This document shows, piece after piece, positions 25,379 through 33,447 of a stretch of DNA of 64,000 nucleotides (position 1 is its first letter; each line of letters starts with the position of its first letter). Where the stretch lies: positions 124,001 to 188,000 of the forward strand of contig JAFLSY010000006.1 of the NCBI GenBank assembly GCA_022510745.1. The letters run 5' to 3'. A model generated the notes under the pieces. It ran no database searches. It saw nothing but the letters and a program-made list of their open reading frames with translations, and was not told the DNA's origin. The stretch is from Lachnospiraceae bacterium. GTDB taxonomy: Bacteria > Bacillota > Clostridia > Lachnospirales > Lachnospiraceae. A program made the translations under genes and the position numbers.

Positions 25379-25407
25379 ATTGTAAGATAAACACTGTATG
25401 TTTTCAA
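25379..25407 (-). promoter_or_regulatory. Promoter of the MATE gene
   Basis: On the minus strand TTGAAA (25402-25407) and TACAAT (25379-25384) are separated by 17 bases, placed between the LysR stop and the MATE start. Confidence 0.6.
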
Positions 25408-25416
25408 ATAAATCTC

Positions 25417-26283
25417 TTATCTATATTGTTCCTGCATCAATCTCACAAGTTCCTGTACAATCTCACGGGTATCATCCTTATGTGTACATAGTACACAGGA
25501 AATGGTTTCCTCGCAGTCAAAAGGTGTCCATGCATAGTCCGGATTGTGGTCGTTTAAAAAACCGGGAGCAAGGCAGATGCCCAGATTTGCGGCTACATTG
25601 GTAAGTGTGGTATCATGGTCCGCACTGTTGAAGTAGTTGATATCCACAGTGTTAATGATACGCTGCTGCACCTTTTTCAGAGCCGCCGGTGAGCCGCCTC
25701 CAACCATCAGAGTCCGCCCCGCCAAATCCTGGGCAGTAACCCGCTCTTTCTTTACAAGGGGATCGTCTGGCAAAGAAAGTAGATAAATCGGACTTTTATA
25801 AAAAGGATGAATTTTAATATCCGGTATCTTTCTGACATTTTCTTCTAAAGAAAAGGCAATATCTGTTTCCCCTTTGAGAAACTTATCCATGGAATTATCA
25901 GCAGAAAAGGTCGGCGTAATGGAAACCGAAGGATGGAGCTGCGCAAGCTTCTTGATGATCTTGGGCAGATCATATATGGCGGAACGCCAGCCCGAGTCCA
26001 CAGTAATATTTTCCGAATACCTTGTACTGAAATTCTGCGCCTGCTCTATGGCATTTTTCAGTTCGGTTCGTACATTGCGAAGTGTAGTGCAAAACTGTGC
26101 GCCGGCCGGTGTCAGCAAGGCGCCTTTGCTTGAGCGGGTAAAGATCTGAAAGCCCAACTCCTCCTCCGCAGCTTTAATATGGTAGCTCAAAGTAGGCTGC
26201 GCTGTATAGAGATTTTCCGCCGCACGGTTAAAGTTTTGTGTTTGTGCCAATTCCAAAATATAATCGATGTCCTTTAGAGTCAT
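25417..26283 (-). CDS. LysR-family transcriptional regulator
   Basis: 288 residues. The N-terminal winged helix has DYILELAQTQNFNRAAENLY and TAQPTLSYHIKAAEEELG, followed by the linker helix and a periplasmic-binding-like effector domain (about 90-288) with the usual MVGGGSPAALKKV and CLAPGF strands. It probably controls the MATE gene downstream. The 128-base region upstream contains the dyad AATCG (26308-26312) and CGATT (26327-26331) around TTAATTGGCTAATT, a plausible autoregulatory site. Confidence 0.87.
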   Translation of the reverse strand: MTLKDIDYILELAQTQNFNRAAENLYTAQPTLSYHIKAAEEELGFQIFTRSSKGALLTPAGAQFCTTLRNVRTELKNAIEQAQNFSTRYSENITVDSGWRSAIYDLPKIIKKLAQLHPSVSITPTFSADNSMDKFLKGETDIAFSLEENVRKIPDIKIHPFYKSPIYLLSLPDDPLVKKERVTAQDLAGRTLMVGGGSPAALKKVQQRIINTVDINYFNSADHDTTLTNVAANLGICLAPGFLNDHNPDYAWTPFDCEETISCVLCTHKDDTREIVQELVRLMQEQYR

Positions 26284-26411
26284 CTTTTCTCCTTAATATA
26301 AAATTTGAATCGTTAATTGGCTAATTCGATTAGACTTTTTGATTATATAGGGGCATAATAAAATTGTCAAGATAATCAATAGCTGTAAGATACTCTTCAA
26401 GGGGTGGGATA

Positions 26412-26686
26412 ATGGGAAAAGAACGATTGATGGCTTTTACTGACGCAGTATTGGCAATTATTATGACCATTCTGGTGTTAGAACTGGAAAAGCCGGAAGC
26501 GGCAACTTTGGAATCCGTTTTGTCAATGTGGATTACAACAGCGGTGTGACGCAAGGGTTTTATGGGATTATGGTTTTGCTTGTGACTTTGTCTAATGTAG
26601 GGCTTAGCCGTGCATTGGAAAAAGCGAACCACGATGAAAAAGACATAAAGGGAGGAAAAGCGTATGAGTGTCAGCATGAGCGATAA
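26412..26686 (+). pseudogene. Decayed TMEM175-family (DUF1211) potassium channel gene
   Basis: From ATG 26412, with GGGGTGGG upstream, the frame reads MGKERLMAFTDAVLAIIMTI LVLELEKPEA in two adjoining pieces, the signature first helix of bacterial TMEM175 proteins, and stops at 26547-26549 after 45 codons. A second frame then gives GVTQGFYGIMVLLVTLSNVG and LSRALEKANHDEKD, matching a later part of the same kind of protein. The central helices, including the second repeat, are missing. An internal deletion plus frame change is the simplest explanation. No functional channel can be made. Confidence 0.65.
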
Positions 26687-27044
26687 AGATAAAATTGAAA
26701 ATTGTTACCGGCAGATGTATCTTGGCATGACCCGAAAAGACCGAGGAATACTTTCGGAGGTTCTGGATGATTCCTTTGTGCTGGTGCATATGACGGGAAT
26801 GAGGCAGTCTAAAGCCGCATTCATTCGGGCAGTGGAGGATGGAACTTTGAATTACTATTCTGCGAATCACCAGCGGATGGAAACCAATGTGTCCGGCGGT
26901 CACGCGGAGTTCATTGGACAGAGTATGGTGAATGCAGCAGTGTTCGGAGGCGGACCGCACACATGGCGGCTGCAGCTTAAGTTGAAGCTTGTACAAAGAG
27001 CAGATTCATGGAAAATTACAGAGGCAAAAGCCTCCACTTATTAA
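26664..27044 (+). CDS. SnoaL/NTF2-like fold protein
   Basis: 126 residues. The pattern IENCYRQMYLGMTRKDRGIL, SFVLVHMTGM, KAAFIRAVEDGTLNYYS and the closing RADSWKITEAKAS strand are those of the cone-shaped NTF2-like fold (DUF4440 / SnoaL-like). Members bind small hydrophobic ligands or act as isomerases or lyases; the actual activity is unknown. GGAGG lies 8 bases before the ATG, inside the tail of the broken channel gene. It opens the run of redox genes on the + strand. Confidence 0.72.
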   Translation: MSVSMSDKDKIENCYRQMYLGMTRKDRGILSEVLDDSFVLVHMTGMRQSKAAFIRAVEDGTLNYYSANHQRMETNVSGGHAEFIGQSMVNAAVFGGGPHTWRLQLKLKLVQRADSWKITEAKASTY

Positions 27045-27068
27045 AAATATAGGAAAGGATGAAAGCAG

Positions 27069-28046
27069 GTGAAAGAAAGAATTTTAGGAAAGGATTTAAC
27101 GGTTTCAGCAGTGGGATTTGGCTGCATGGGTATGACGCACGCATACGGAGCGCCGGCTGATACAAAAGAAATGACAGAGGTGCTGCATCAGGCGGTGGAT
27201 ATGGGATATCTCTATTTCGATACGGCGGAATGTTATACCGGCATCAATGCGGATGGCAGTACCGCATATAATGAGGAATTGGTGGGAGCGGCGCTAAAAC
27301 CCCATCGTCACGATGTTGTGATTGCCACCAAATATGGTGTACAGCATTCTCCGAATGGTCTGCAGATGGATTCCCGACCGGAAACCATCCGCAAATCCGT
27401 AGAAGGCAGTTTGAAACGGTTAGATACGGATTATGTGGATTTGTATTATCAGCACCGTATCGATCCGCAGGTTCCGGCAGAGGAAGTGGCGGGCGTGATG
27501 GCGGAGCTCATCAAAGAGGGAAAAATTCTTCATTGGGGCATCTCCGAAACAGATGAGGAATACCTGCGGAAGGCTCATGGTGTGTGCCCGGTGACCTGCA
27601 TTCAGAACCGCTATTCCATGATGGCGCGGGATTATGAGAAGCTGTTTCCAGTGCTTGAAGAGTTAAGTGTAGGTTTTGTTGCTTTCAGTCCCCTTGCCAA
27701 CGGTGTGCTCAGTGATCGATACAATAAGGATTCCAAGTTTGAGGAGGGAGTGGATTACCGCAGCCATATGCCGCAATATACCCCGGAGGCTTTTGAGGCA
27801 AATCGCAGTCTGTTTGAGTATCTTAGGTCGCTTGCGGAGGAGAAAAATGCGACTCCGGCACAGATTTCTCTGGCGTGGATGATCTGTAAAAAAACGTATA
27901 TCGTACCCATTCCCGGTTCCAGAAAACCGGAGCGAATCCGTGAAAATCTGGGTGCGGCAGATGTAGAGCTAACAATGGAAGAAGTAAATGCCATTGATGA
28001 AAAACTGAACGAATTAAACACTTCAGCACTATACGGTACAAAATAG
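27069..28046 (+). CDS. Aldo/keto reductase (AKR), GCMGMTHAYG type
   Basis: 325 residues, GTG start. The AKR barrel is complete: GFGCMGMTHAYG at the first strand, FDTAECY (catalytic Asp and Tyr), ATKYGVQ (Lys), YYQHRID (His) and the NADPH-site IPGSRKPERIRENLGA near the end. It reduces aldehydes or ketones with NADPH in the cytoplasm. The protein is a clear paralog of the one at 57305, which has the same opening and closing motifs. It is followed three bases after the stop by another AKR gene. Confidence 0.9.
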   Translation: MKERILGKDLTVSAVGFGCMGMTHAYGAPADTKEMTEVLHQAVDMGYLYFDTAECYTGINADGSTAYNEELVGAALKPHRHDVVIATKYGVQHSPNGLQMDSRPETIRKSVEGSLKRLDTDYVDLYYQHRIDPQVPAEEVAGVMAELIKEGKILHWGISETDEEYLRKAHGVCPVTCIQNRYSMMARDYEKLFPVLEELSVGFVAFSPLANGVLSDRYNKDSKFEEGVDYRSHMPQYTPEAFEANRSLFEYLRSLAEEKNATPAQISLAWMICKKTYIVPIPGSRKPERIRENLGAADVELTMEEVNAIDEKLNELNTSALYGTK

Positions 28047-28058
28047 GAGGTGAGAGAA

Positions 28059-28907
28059 ATGGATTCTATGAAGCTGAATAACGGCCTACAGATCCCCGCA
28101 CAAGGGTTTGGCGTTTTTCTTGTGGAGAATAACGGACCCTGTGAAGAGGCGGTATCAAAGGCGCTGCAGGCAGGCTACCGTCTGATTGATACAGCAGCAG
28201 CTTATTTCAATGAAACGGATGTAGGAAAAGCGATCCGAAGCAGCGGTATCCCGAGAGAGGAGATTTATGTGACCTCCAAGCTGTGGATGCAGGATTACGG
28301 TTATGAGGCAGCGAAAAGGGGCATCGATGATTCCTTGAAAAAACTGGGGTTGGAATATATGGATTTGTATTTGCTTCATCAGCCCTACGATGATACGGTC
28401 GGGGCTTGGAAAGCGTTAGAAGAGGCGGTCCGAGCCGGAAAGATTAAAAGCATCGGCATCAGCAATCATACAGTGAAACTGCTTTCCAATCTGATTCCAA
28501 AGATGGAGATACTCCCGGCGGTGAACCAGATGGAGTGCAATCCTTTCTTCCAGCAGAAAGAGCTGCGCAAATATCTGGATCAGTATGGCATACGATTGGA
28601 AGCGTGGTATCCGCTGGGGCATGCGGATAAAGAACTCTTAAATGATGTAAGGCTGGTCAAGATTGCAGAGAAATACGACAAGAGTGTGGCGCAGGTTATT
28701 CTGCGCTGGCATCTGCAGGAAGGGATCGTTGCCATTCCGAAAGCGACAAGCATGGAGCATATCAAAGCGAATCTGAATATTTTTGATTTCATGCTGGCCG
28801 ATTATGAGATGGCGGAGATACGCGCAATGGATAAGGGTGTAGGTACCCATGATCCGGAGGATATGAGCAACGCAGAGGGGCTTTCTGAATTGAAGGTCCA
28901 TGATTGA
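28059..28907 (+). CDS. Aldo/keto reductase, diketogluconate-reductase-like
   Basis: 282 residues. AKR motifs are GFGVFLVE, LIDTAAAYFNE (Asp, Tyr), VTSKLWMQD (Lys), LLHQPYDD (His) and VAIPKATSMEHIKANL at the cofactor end. It belongs to the shorter group with 2,5-diketo-D-gluconate and methylglyoxal reductases. AGGAGG is 8 bases before ATG 28059; the in-frame GTG at 28050 overlaps that site and is rejected. Substrate unknown, but together with the preceding AKR it broadens the carbonyl-reducing capacity of the operon. Confidence 0.88.
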   Translation: MDSMKLNNGLQIPAQGFGVFLVENNGPCEEAVSKALQAGYRLIDTAAAYFNETDVGKAIRSSGIPREEIYVTSKLWMQDYGYEAAKRGIDDSLKKLGLEYMDLYLLHQPYDDTVGAWKALEEAVRAGKIKSIGISNHTVKLLSNLIPKMEILPAVNQMECNPFFQQKELRKYLDQYGIRLEAWYPLGHADKELLNDVRLVKIAEKYDKSVAQVILRWHLQEGIVAIPKATSMEHIKANLNIFDFMLADYEMAEIRAMDKGVGTHDPEDMSNAEGLSELKVHD

Positions 28908-28970
28908 GGCAACGATATGTTTCATTTATTTCTAAACAAACAAAATATAACAAAAAAGGAGAACAACGAC

Positions 28971-29486
28971 ATGGCAAAGAATCTGATCATTTATTACTCA
29001 CGTAAAGGCGAAAATTATTGGAACGGCAGTGTAAAGAATATTTCAAAGGGCAACACGGAGATTGTTGCCGAGTTCATTCAGAAAGCGGTGGGCGGCGACC
29101 TGTTCGAGGTAGATACGGTAAAACCTTATGCGGCAGATTACTATACCTGTATTGATGAGGCAAAAAAAGAACTGCATGCACAGGCCAGACCGGAACTGAA
29201 GAAATACCTGGACAGCATTGCAGAATATGACAATGTATTTGTCTGCGGTCCCTGTTGGTGGGGAACCTTCCCGATGGCAATCTTCACACAGCTTGAAAAG
29301 CTGGATTTCTCCGGCAAAAAAGTGATGGCAGTTATGACCCATGAGGGTAGCGGGCTGGGCAGCTGTGAGCGGGATTTAAAGAAGCTCTGTGCTGGCGCAA
29401 CCTTTGGAAAGGGTCTTGCAGTACACGGCGCGGATGCGTCGAAATCCGAAAGCACTGTGGCGGCATGGGCGAAAAAGGAGATCTGA
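28971..29486 (+). CDS. Flavodoxin-like FMN protein
   Basis: 171 residues. LIIYYSRKGENYW is the FMN phosphate-binding loop of the flavodoxin_4 group; NVFVCGPCWWGTFPMAIFTQ and MTHEGSGLGSCERDL are the loops that hold the isoalloxazine ring. The protein is cytoplasmic. ATG 28971 follows AAAGGAG; an ATG at 28917 adds unrelated residues. It is the first of three related flavodoxin-domain genes in this island (others at 29900 and 35233), with the exported one last. Confidence 0.86.
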   Translation: MAKNLIIYYSRKGENYWNGSVKNISKGNTEIVAEFIQKAVGGDLFEVDTVKPYAADYYTCIDEAKKELHAQARPELKKYLDSIAEYDNVFVCGPCWWGTFPMAIFTQLEKLDFSGKKVMAVMTHEGSGLGSCERDLKKLCAGATFGKGLAVHGADASKSESTVAAWAKKEI

Positions 29487-29487
29487 T

Positions 29488-29850
29488 ATGGCGAAGCGAG
29501 TTCGGGTTACAGTGGACGGCATGGTATATCATGCCGTCCTGTTGGAAAATCCACTGGCTGAAAAAATTTCCGGAATGTGTCCTTTTACACTGGATTATAC
29601 ACGCAGCGGTGAACATGAATATTATGCAGCTCTGCCGGAAAAGGCAGCGGCAAATGGCTGTCCGGATACCATGAAAGGTCATCGGAACGGACTGTATTAT
29701 TTCGAGGGATGGAACGCGCTTTCTCTTGTATTTAGGGACTGCGACACTGCGCCCTATAAAATCCATCAGATAGGCGATTTTGAGGAAGATATTGCAGCTG
29801 TTTTGGAAAAAATGGGCAGGAGCATCCATATTCTCTGTGAAGTGGAATAA
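29488..29850 (+). CDS. Cyclophilin-like fold protein
   Basis: 120 residues. RVTVDGMVYHAVLLENPLAE, FTLDYTRSGEHEYYAALPE and a YYFEGWNALSLVFRD segment match the small cyclophilin_like domain (PF18050 type) commonly found next to flavodoxin genes. It starts one base after the flavodoxin stop, with AAAAAGGAG upstream. Despite the fold, prolyl isomerase activity is not established. The lipoprotein at 50332 carries the same domain in exported form. Confidence 0.75.
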   Translation: MAKRVRVTVDGMVYHAVLLENPLAEKISGMCPFTLDYTRSGEHEYYAALPEKAAANGCPDTMKGHRNGLYYFEGWNALSLVFRDCDTAPYKIHQIGDFEEDIAAVLEKMGRSIHILCEVE

Positions 29851-29899
29851 ATTCCGTAAATTAATTGAGAGCCGTGGGATTGGCGGAAGGTGAGGAAAA

Positions 29900-30418
29900 A
29901 TGGCTAAGATTTTGACTGTATTTTATTCTTTGAAGGGTGAGACAATTGCACCCGGCATGAAAATTGTGAATCTGGAAAAAGGACACACTGCTGTGGCAGC
30001 TGAGTTTATCCAGAAGGCAGTGGGCGGTGATATCTTTGAGATTGAGACTGTCAAGACCTACATGGAAGATCATATGAAGATGATCTATGAGGCAAAGGAA
30101 GAACTGGAGAAAGGAATTTATCCGGAGCTTAGGAACTATCCGAATATAGACGAGTACGATACCATCATTCTCGGTTATCCTAACTGGTGGAATACAATCC
30201 CCACACCGGTATTCAATTTTCTGCAGCACTACGACTGGAGTGGTAAGAGGATCATTCCGTTTGTTACAAGCGGCGGCAGCGGGTTAGGAAAAAGTGTGGA
30301 TGACATAAGAAAAATATGCGTTGGAGCTGAGATTCTGGACGGCGGTGCATTCCTAGGGCATGAGGTCGAAGATTCCGAGCAGGAAATCGGTGATTGGGCA
30401 AAGGAAGTACTAAAATAA
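29900..30418 (+). CDS. Flavodoxin-like FMN protein, second copy
   Basis: 172 residues. ILTVFYSLKGETIAPG is the phosphate loop; IILGYPNWWNTIPTPVFNFL and TSGGSGLGKSVDDI are the ring-binding loops. It is related to the 28971 protein along its full length, including the AEFIQKAVGGD segment shared by both, which suggests tandem duplication followed by divergence. GGTGAGG is upstream of the ATG. It is followed 16 bases later by a LysR gene on the same strand. Confidence 0.86.
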   Translation: MAKILTVFYSLKGETIAPGMKIVNLEKGHTAVAAEFIQKAVGGDIFEIETVKTYMEDHMKMIYEAKEELEKGIYPELRNYPNIDEYDTIILGYPNWWNTIPTPVFNFLQHYDWSGKRIIPFVTSGGSGLGKSVDDIRKICVGAEILDGGAFLGHEVEDSEQEIGDWAKEVLK

Positions 30419-30434
30419 ATCACAGAGGGAGAAC

Positions 30435-31322
30435 ATGTTAAATCAAGTAAGATATTTTCAAGCGGTTGTCCGCTGTGGCAGTTTTACGGAAGCTGCAGAG
30501 GAATGCCATATTTCGCAATCCGCTATTTCCCAGCAGATCAAGTCACTGGAGCAGGAACTGGGGATACAGTTAATTGAGCGGATGAATCGAAAATTTGTCC
30601 TGACACCGGCAGGAGAATATTTTTATAAAAAAAGTCTGGTTTTGGTGGCGGATTATGACCGTCTGGTGCAGGATGCAGTCCGTATTGCCGGAAAGGATCA
30701 GGCCGGATTGCGTATCGGATATTTGAAAAGTTATGCCGGTGATGCAATTCAAATGGCGGTAGCGTTTTTTTCGGAAAAGTATCCGGATATCAGTGTTCAT
30801 ATCCTAAGCGGCAGCCATGAGGATTTATATGATGCATTGCGCAGGTCGAAAGTCGATCTTGTAATGAGCGATCAGCGCAGAGCTTTTTCTGACGAATATG
30901 TCAATTGTTCGCTTGCCCACATAAATTGCTGCATTGAGATTGCTTCCAGAAATCCTATCTCTGCTTTAAAAATGGTTTCGGCGGAGGATTTGAAGAATAC
31001 GCCCTGTATTCTGGTAGTCTCAAAAGGGCAGCAGAATACGGAGCAAGAGTATTACAGCGATATTTTCGGATTTAAGGGAGATTTCCTTTTTGCCGACAGT
31101 ATGGATGAGGCACGCCTTATGGTAGTGCAGAACAACGGCTTTATGCCTATTGACGAGGGAGCGGCTTTTCTTGGCAATACAACTATGCGAATTCCACTCT
31201 ATCGGAGAGATCGCCCGGTTACCCGCCATTACTGCACTTTTTGGAAGGCGGATAATTCCGGTTATTATATCGAAGAATTCGCAGAAATATTGAAAGAGGT
31301 GTTTTCTAAACAGTACGAATGA
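30435..31322 (+). CDS. LysR-family regulator of the redox island
   Basis: 295 residues. The helix-turn-helix has YFQAVVRCGSFTEAAEECH and SQSAISQQIKSLEQELG. The effector domain (about 92-295) has the usual opening LRIGYLKSYAG and the NNGFMPIDEGAAF strand. It lies inside the island with a terminator immediately after it. A large dyad containing a TAAG-N5-CTTA core (T-N11-A rule) sits beside the promoter of the next gene, so activation of the reductase operon at 31476 is the natural prediction. Confidence 0.87.
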   Translation: MLNQVRYFQAVVRCGSFTEAAEECHISQSAISQQIKSLEQELGIQLIERMNRKFVLTPAGEYFYKKSLVLVADYDRLVQDAVRIAGKDQAGLRIGYLKSYAGDAIQMAVAFFSEKYPDISVHILSGSHEDLYDALRRSKVDLVMSDQRRAFSDEYVNCSLAHINCCIEIASRNPISALKMVSAEDLKNTPCILVVSKGQQNTEQEYYSDIFGFKGDFLFADSMDEARLMVVQNNGFMPIDEGAAFLGNTTMRIPLYRRDRPVTRHYCTFWKADNSGYYIEEFAEILKEVFSKQYE

Positions 31323-31323
31323 T

Positions 31324-31365
31324 AAATGCCTGTGTCTGCAAAATGGAGGACACGGGCATTTTATT
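31324..31365 (+). terminator. Terminator after LysR
   Basis: AAATGCCTGTGTC and GACACGGGCATTT pair over 13 bases with one G-U pair, loop of 12, followed by TTTTATT (the T run partly belongs to the stem). Confidence 0.8.
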
Positions 31366-31398
31366 CGCATTCGGATAAGAATAGCTTATGCGAATGCG
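31366..31398. promoter_or_regulatory. Large dyad, probable LysR binding site
   Basis: Two 14-base arms, CGCATTCGGATAAG and CTTATGCGAATGCG, differ from perfect symmetry at one pair and enclose AATAG. The centre TAAGAATAGCTTA obeys the LysR T-N11-A rule. It ends 13 bases before the predicted -35 of the next gene. Confidence 0.6.
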
Positions 31399-31410
31399 CT
31401 GAAAAACGAA

Positions 31411-31439
31411 TTGTTGTTTGACGATTTCCTTATTATACT
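31411..31439 (+). promoter_or_regulatory. Promoter of the ferredoxin-type reductase operon
   Basis: TATACT (31434-31439) has TTGTTG (31411-31416) 17 bases upstream. The poor -35 agrees with activation from the adjoining dyad. Confidence 0.5.
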
Positions 31440-31475
31440 TAGAGCATAAGAAAATACTTCCGGGAGGAATAAGAT

Positions 31476-32597
31476 ATGAATCCATATTTCAGTGAAGTGA
31501 ATAAAAAATTCGGCTTTGGATGCATGCGTCTGCCTATGAAGGATGGAGAAGTGGACGTACAGGAATTTAACAGTATGGTGGATACTTTTTTGGAAAACGG
31601 TTTTAACTATTTTGATACTGCCCACGGTTATCTGGGTGGCAAAAGCGAAACTGCTCTGCGGGAGTGTCTGACCGGTCGGTATTCCCGTGACAAATACATC
31701 CTGACCGATAAACTGACCAATTTCTTTTTTAAGAAACAGGAGGATATTCGTCCTTTCTTTGAAAGCCAGTTAGCGGCATGCGGGGTGGACTATTTTGATT
31801 TCTATCTCATGCATGCGCAGAATGCTGAGAATTTTGCCTTTTTCAAGAAATGCCGGGCTTATGAAACCGCACTGGAACTGAAGGAGGAAGGTAAGTTCAA
31901 ACACTTTGGTATTTCCTTCCATGACACAGCGGATGTACTGGAACAGATATTGACAGAGTACCCGCAGATCGAAGTGGTGCAGATACAGTTCAATTATATC
32001 GACTACGAGGATCCGGCAGTACAAAGCCGCAGATGCTTGCAGGTCTGCAAGAAGTTCGGCAAGCCCGTTATTGTAATGGAACCGGTGAAGGGCGGTAATC
32101 TTGCCAACCTTCCGGAGGATGCCAAAGCGGTTTTGGACGAACTTAAGGGCGGAAGCCCCGCAAGCTATGCGATTCGTTTTGCCGCAGATTTCGATGGAAT
32201 CATGATGGTCATTTCCGGTATGAGCGATATGGCGCAGATGGAGGATAATATCAGTGCCATGAAGGATTTTAAATCTTTGTCCGAAGTTGAACTTGCGGCA
32301 ATCGACAAGGTGAGAGAGATTTTCATCTCCAAAAACATGATTCCCTGCACCTCCTGCCGTTATTGCACTGCAGACTGCCCCAAGCAGATTCTGATTCCGG
32401 ACTTGTTTGCCTGTCTGAATGCAAAAAAGGTTTTCAATAACTGGAATACGGATTATTACTATAGCAACGTTTACACCACACGCAACGGAAAGGCTTCCGA
32501 TTGTATCAAATGCGGCAAGTGTGAACATTCCTGCCCGCAGCATTTGCAGATTCGGGAACTCTTGGTAAGCGTGGCTGAAGAGTTTGATAAATCGTAG
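31476..32597 (+). CDS. Aldo/keto reductase with C-terminal ferredoxin domain
   Basis: 373 residues. An AKR barrel (FGFGCMRLPM, NYFDTAHGYLGG, ILTDKLTN, YLMHAQNAENF) covers about residues 1-270. The end carries two 4Fe-4S patterns, CTSCRYCTADCPKQ and CIKCGKCEHSCPQH. This architecture is common in anaerobes; electrons may come from ferredoxin-like partners instead of, or as well as, NADPH. GGGAGG is upstream. It is the first gene of the stretch after the LysR dyad and is likely under LysR control. Confidence 0.9.
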   Translation: MNPYFSEVNKKFGFGCMRLPMKDGEVDVQEFNSMVDTFLENGFNYFDTAHGYLGGKSETALRECLTGRYSRDKYILTDKLTNFFFKKQEDIRPFFESQLAACGVDYFDFYLMHAQNAENFAFFKKCRAYETALELKEEGKFKHFGISFHDTADVLEQILTEYPQIEVVQIQFNYIDYEDPAVQSRRCLQVCKKFGKPVIVMEPVKGGNLANLPEDAKAVLDELKGGSPASYAIRFAADFDGIMMVISGMSDMAQMEDNISAMKDFKSLSEVELAAIDKVREIFISKNMIPCTSCRYCTADCPKQILIPDLFACLNAKKVFNNWNTDYYYSNVYTTRNGKASDCIKCGKCEHSCPQHLQIRELLVSVAEEFDKS

Positions 32598-32644
32598 CGG
32601 AATCGAGCTGCCATGGCTCAAAACAATAAAAAGGAGTATGCGAA

Positions 32645-33418
32645 ATGGCGATTTCAGAATTTTCCAAACAGTATCACGAGAAGATGTTTCCCGGTTATGT
32701 TTCCAAGTTTTTAGAAACCGACCCGGAATTCATTGAACGGTTTGATAACTTTGCGTTTGACGAAGTCATCAATATGCCTGACATCAGGGGCAAAGAGGTG
32801 GACGGCAGGACCCGCCATATGGCAATATTGGCAACGCTTTTAGGTTGTCAGGGCATCGACGAATTTAAGGCCATGCTGCCCGCTGCAATGAACTTTGGCG
32901 TAACGCCGATAGAGATCAAAGAGATTACTTATCAGGCGGTGGCTTACTTAGGCATCGGCCGTGTGTTCCCGTTCTTGAAAGCGGTGAATGAAGTTTTGGA
33001 GGCAAAAGGCATATCCCTTCCTCTCGAGGGTCAGGCGACGACTACAACAGAGAATCGGCGGGAGTCAGGAACACAGGCACAGGTAGATATTTTCGGCGAA
33101 GGGATGCGGGACTTCTGGCAGTCCGGACCGGAGGAGAGCAGACACATCAACCTGTGGCTGGCAGACAATTGCTTTGGAGATTATTACACCCGCAAAGGTT
33201 TAAGTTATGCGGAGCGTGAGCTGATCACATTCTGTTTCCTTGCTGCACAAGGAGGATGTGAACCCCAGCTTACCAGCCATGCAGCGGCAAATATGCGCAA
33301 TGGAAATGATAAATTATTTCTAATTAAAATCATTTCTCATTGTCTGCCGTTTATCGGATATCCCCGCAGCTTAAACGCACTGACCTGTGTAAATAAAGCA
33401 GCAGAAAACAATAATTAA
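32645..33418 (+). CDS. Carboxymuconolactone decarboxylase-family protein, two domains
   Basis: 257 residues with tandem CMD-like helical domains: TRHMAILATLLGCQGIDEFK and GVTPIEIKEITYQAVAYLG in the first, ELITFCFLAAQGGCEPQL and HAAANMRNGNDK in the second. The C-x-x-C pair of AhpD-type peroxidases is absent, so a peroxidase role is not supported. Proteins of this type accompany aldo/keto reductases in clostridial stress operons. A single-domain relative occurs in the second island at 56949. Confidence 0.83.
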   Translation: MAISEFSKQYHEKMFPGYVSKFLETDPEFIERFDNFAFDEVINMPDIRGKEVDGRTRHMAILATLLGCQGIDEFKAMLPAAMNFGVTPIEIKEITYQAVAYLGIGRVFPFLKAVNEVLEAKGISLPLEGQATTTTENRRESGTQAQVDIFGEGMRDFWQSGPEESRHINLWLADNCFGDYYTRKGLSYAERELITFCFLAAQGGCEPQLTSHAAANMRNGNDKLFLIKIISHCLPFIGYPRSLNALTCVNKAAENNN

Positions 33419-33447
33419 AACAGTGAAAGAGAAAGGAATGTTATATT

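Noticed and set aside
32645..33418. AhpD-type alkylhydroperoxidase
   Set aside because: The C-x-x-C active-site pair needed for peroxidase activity is absent.
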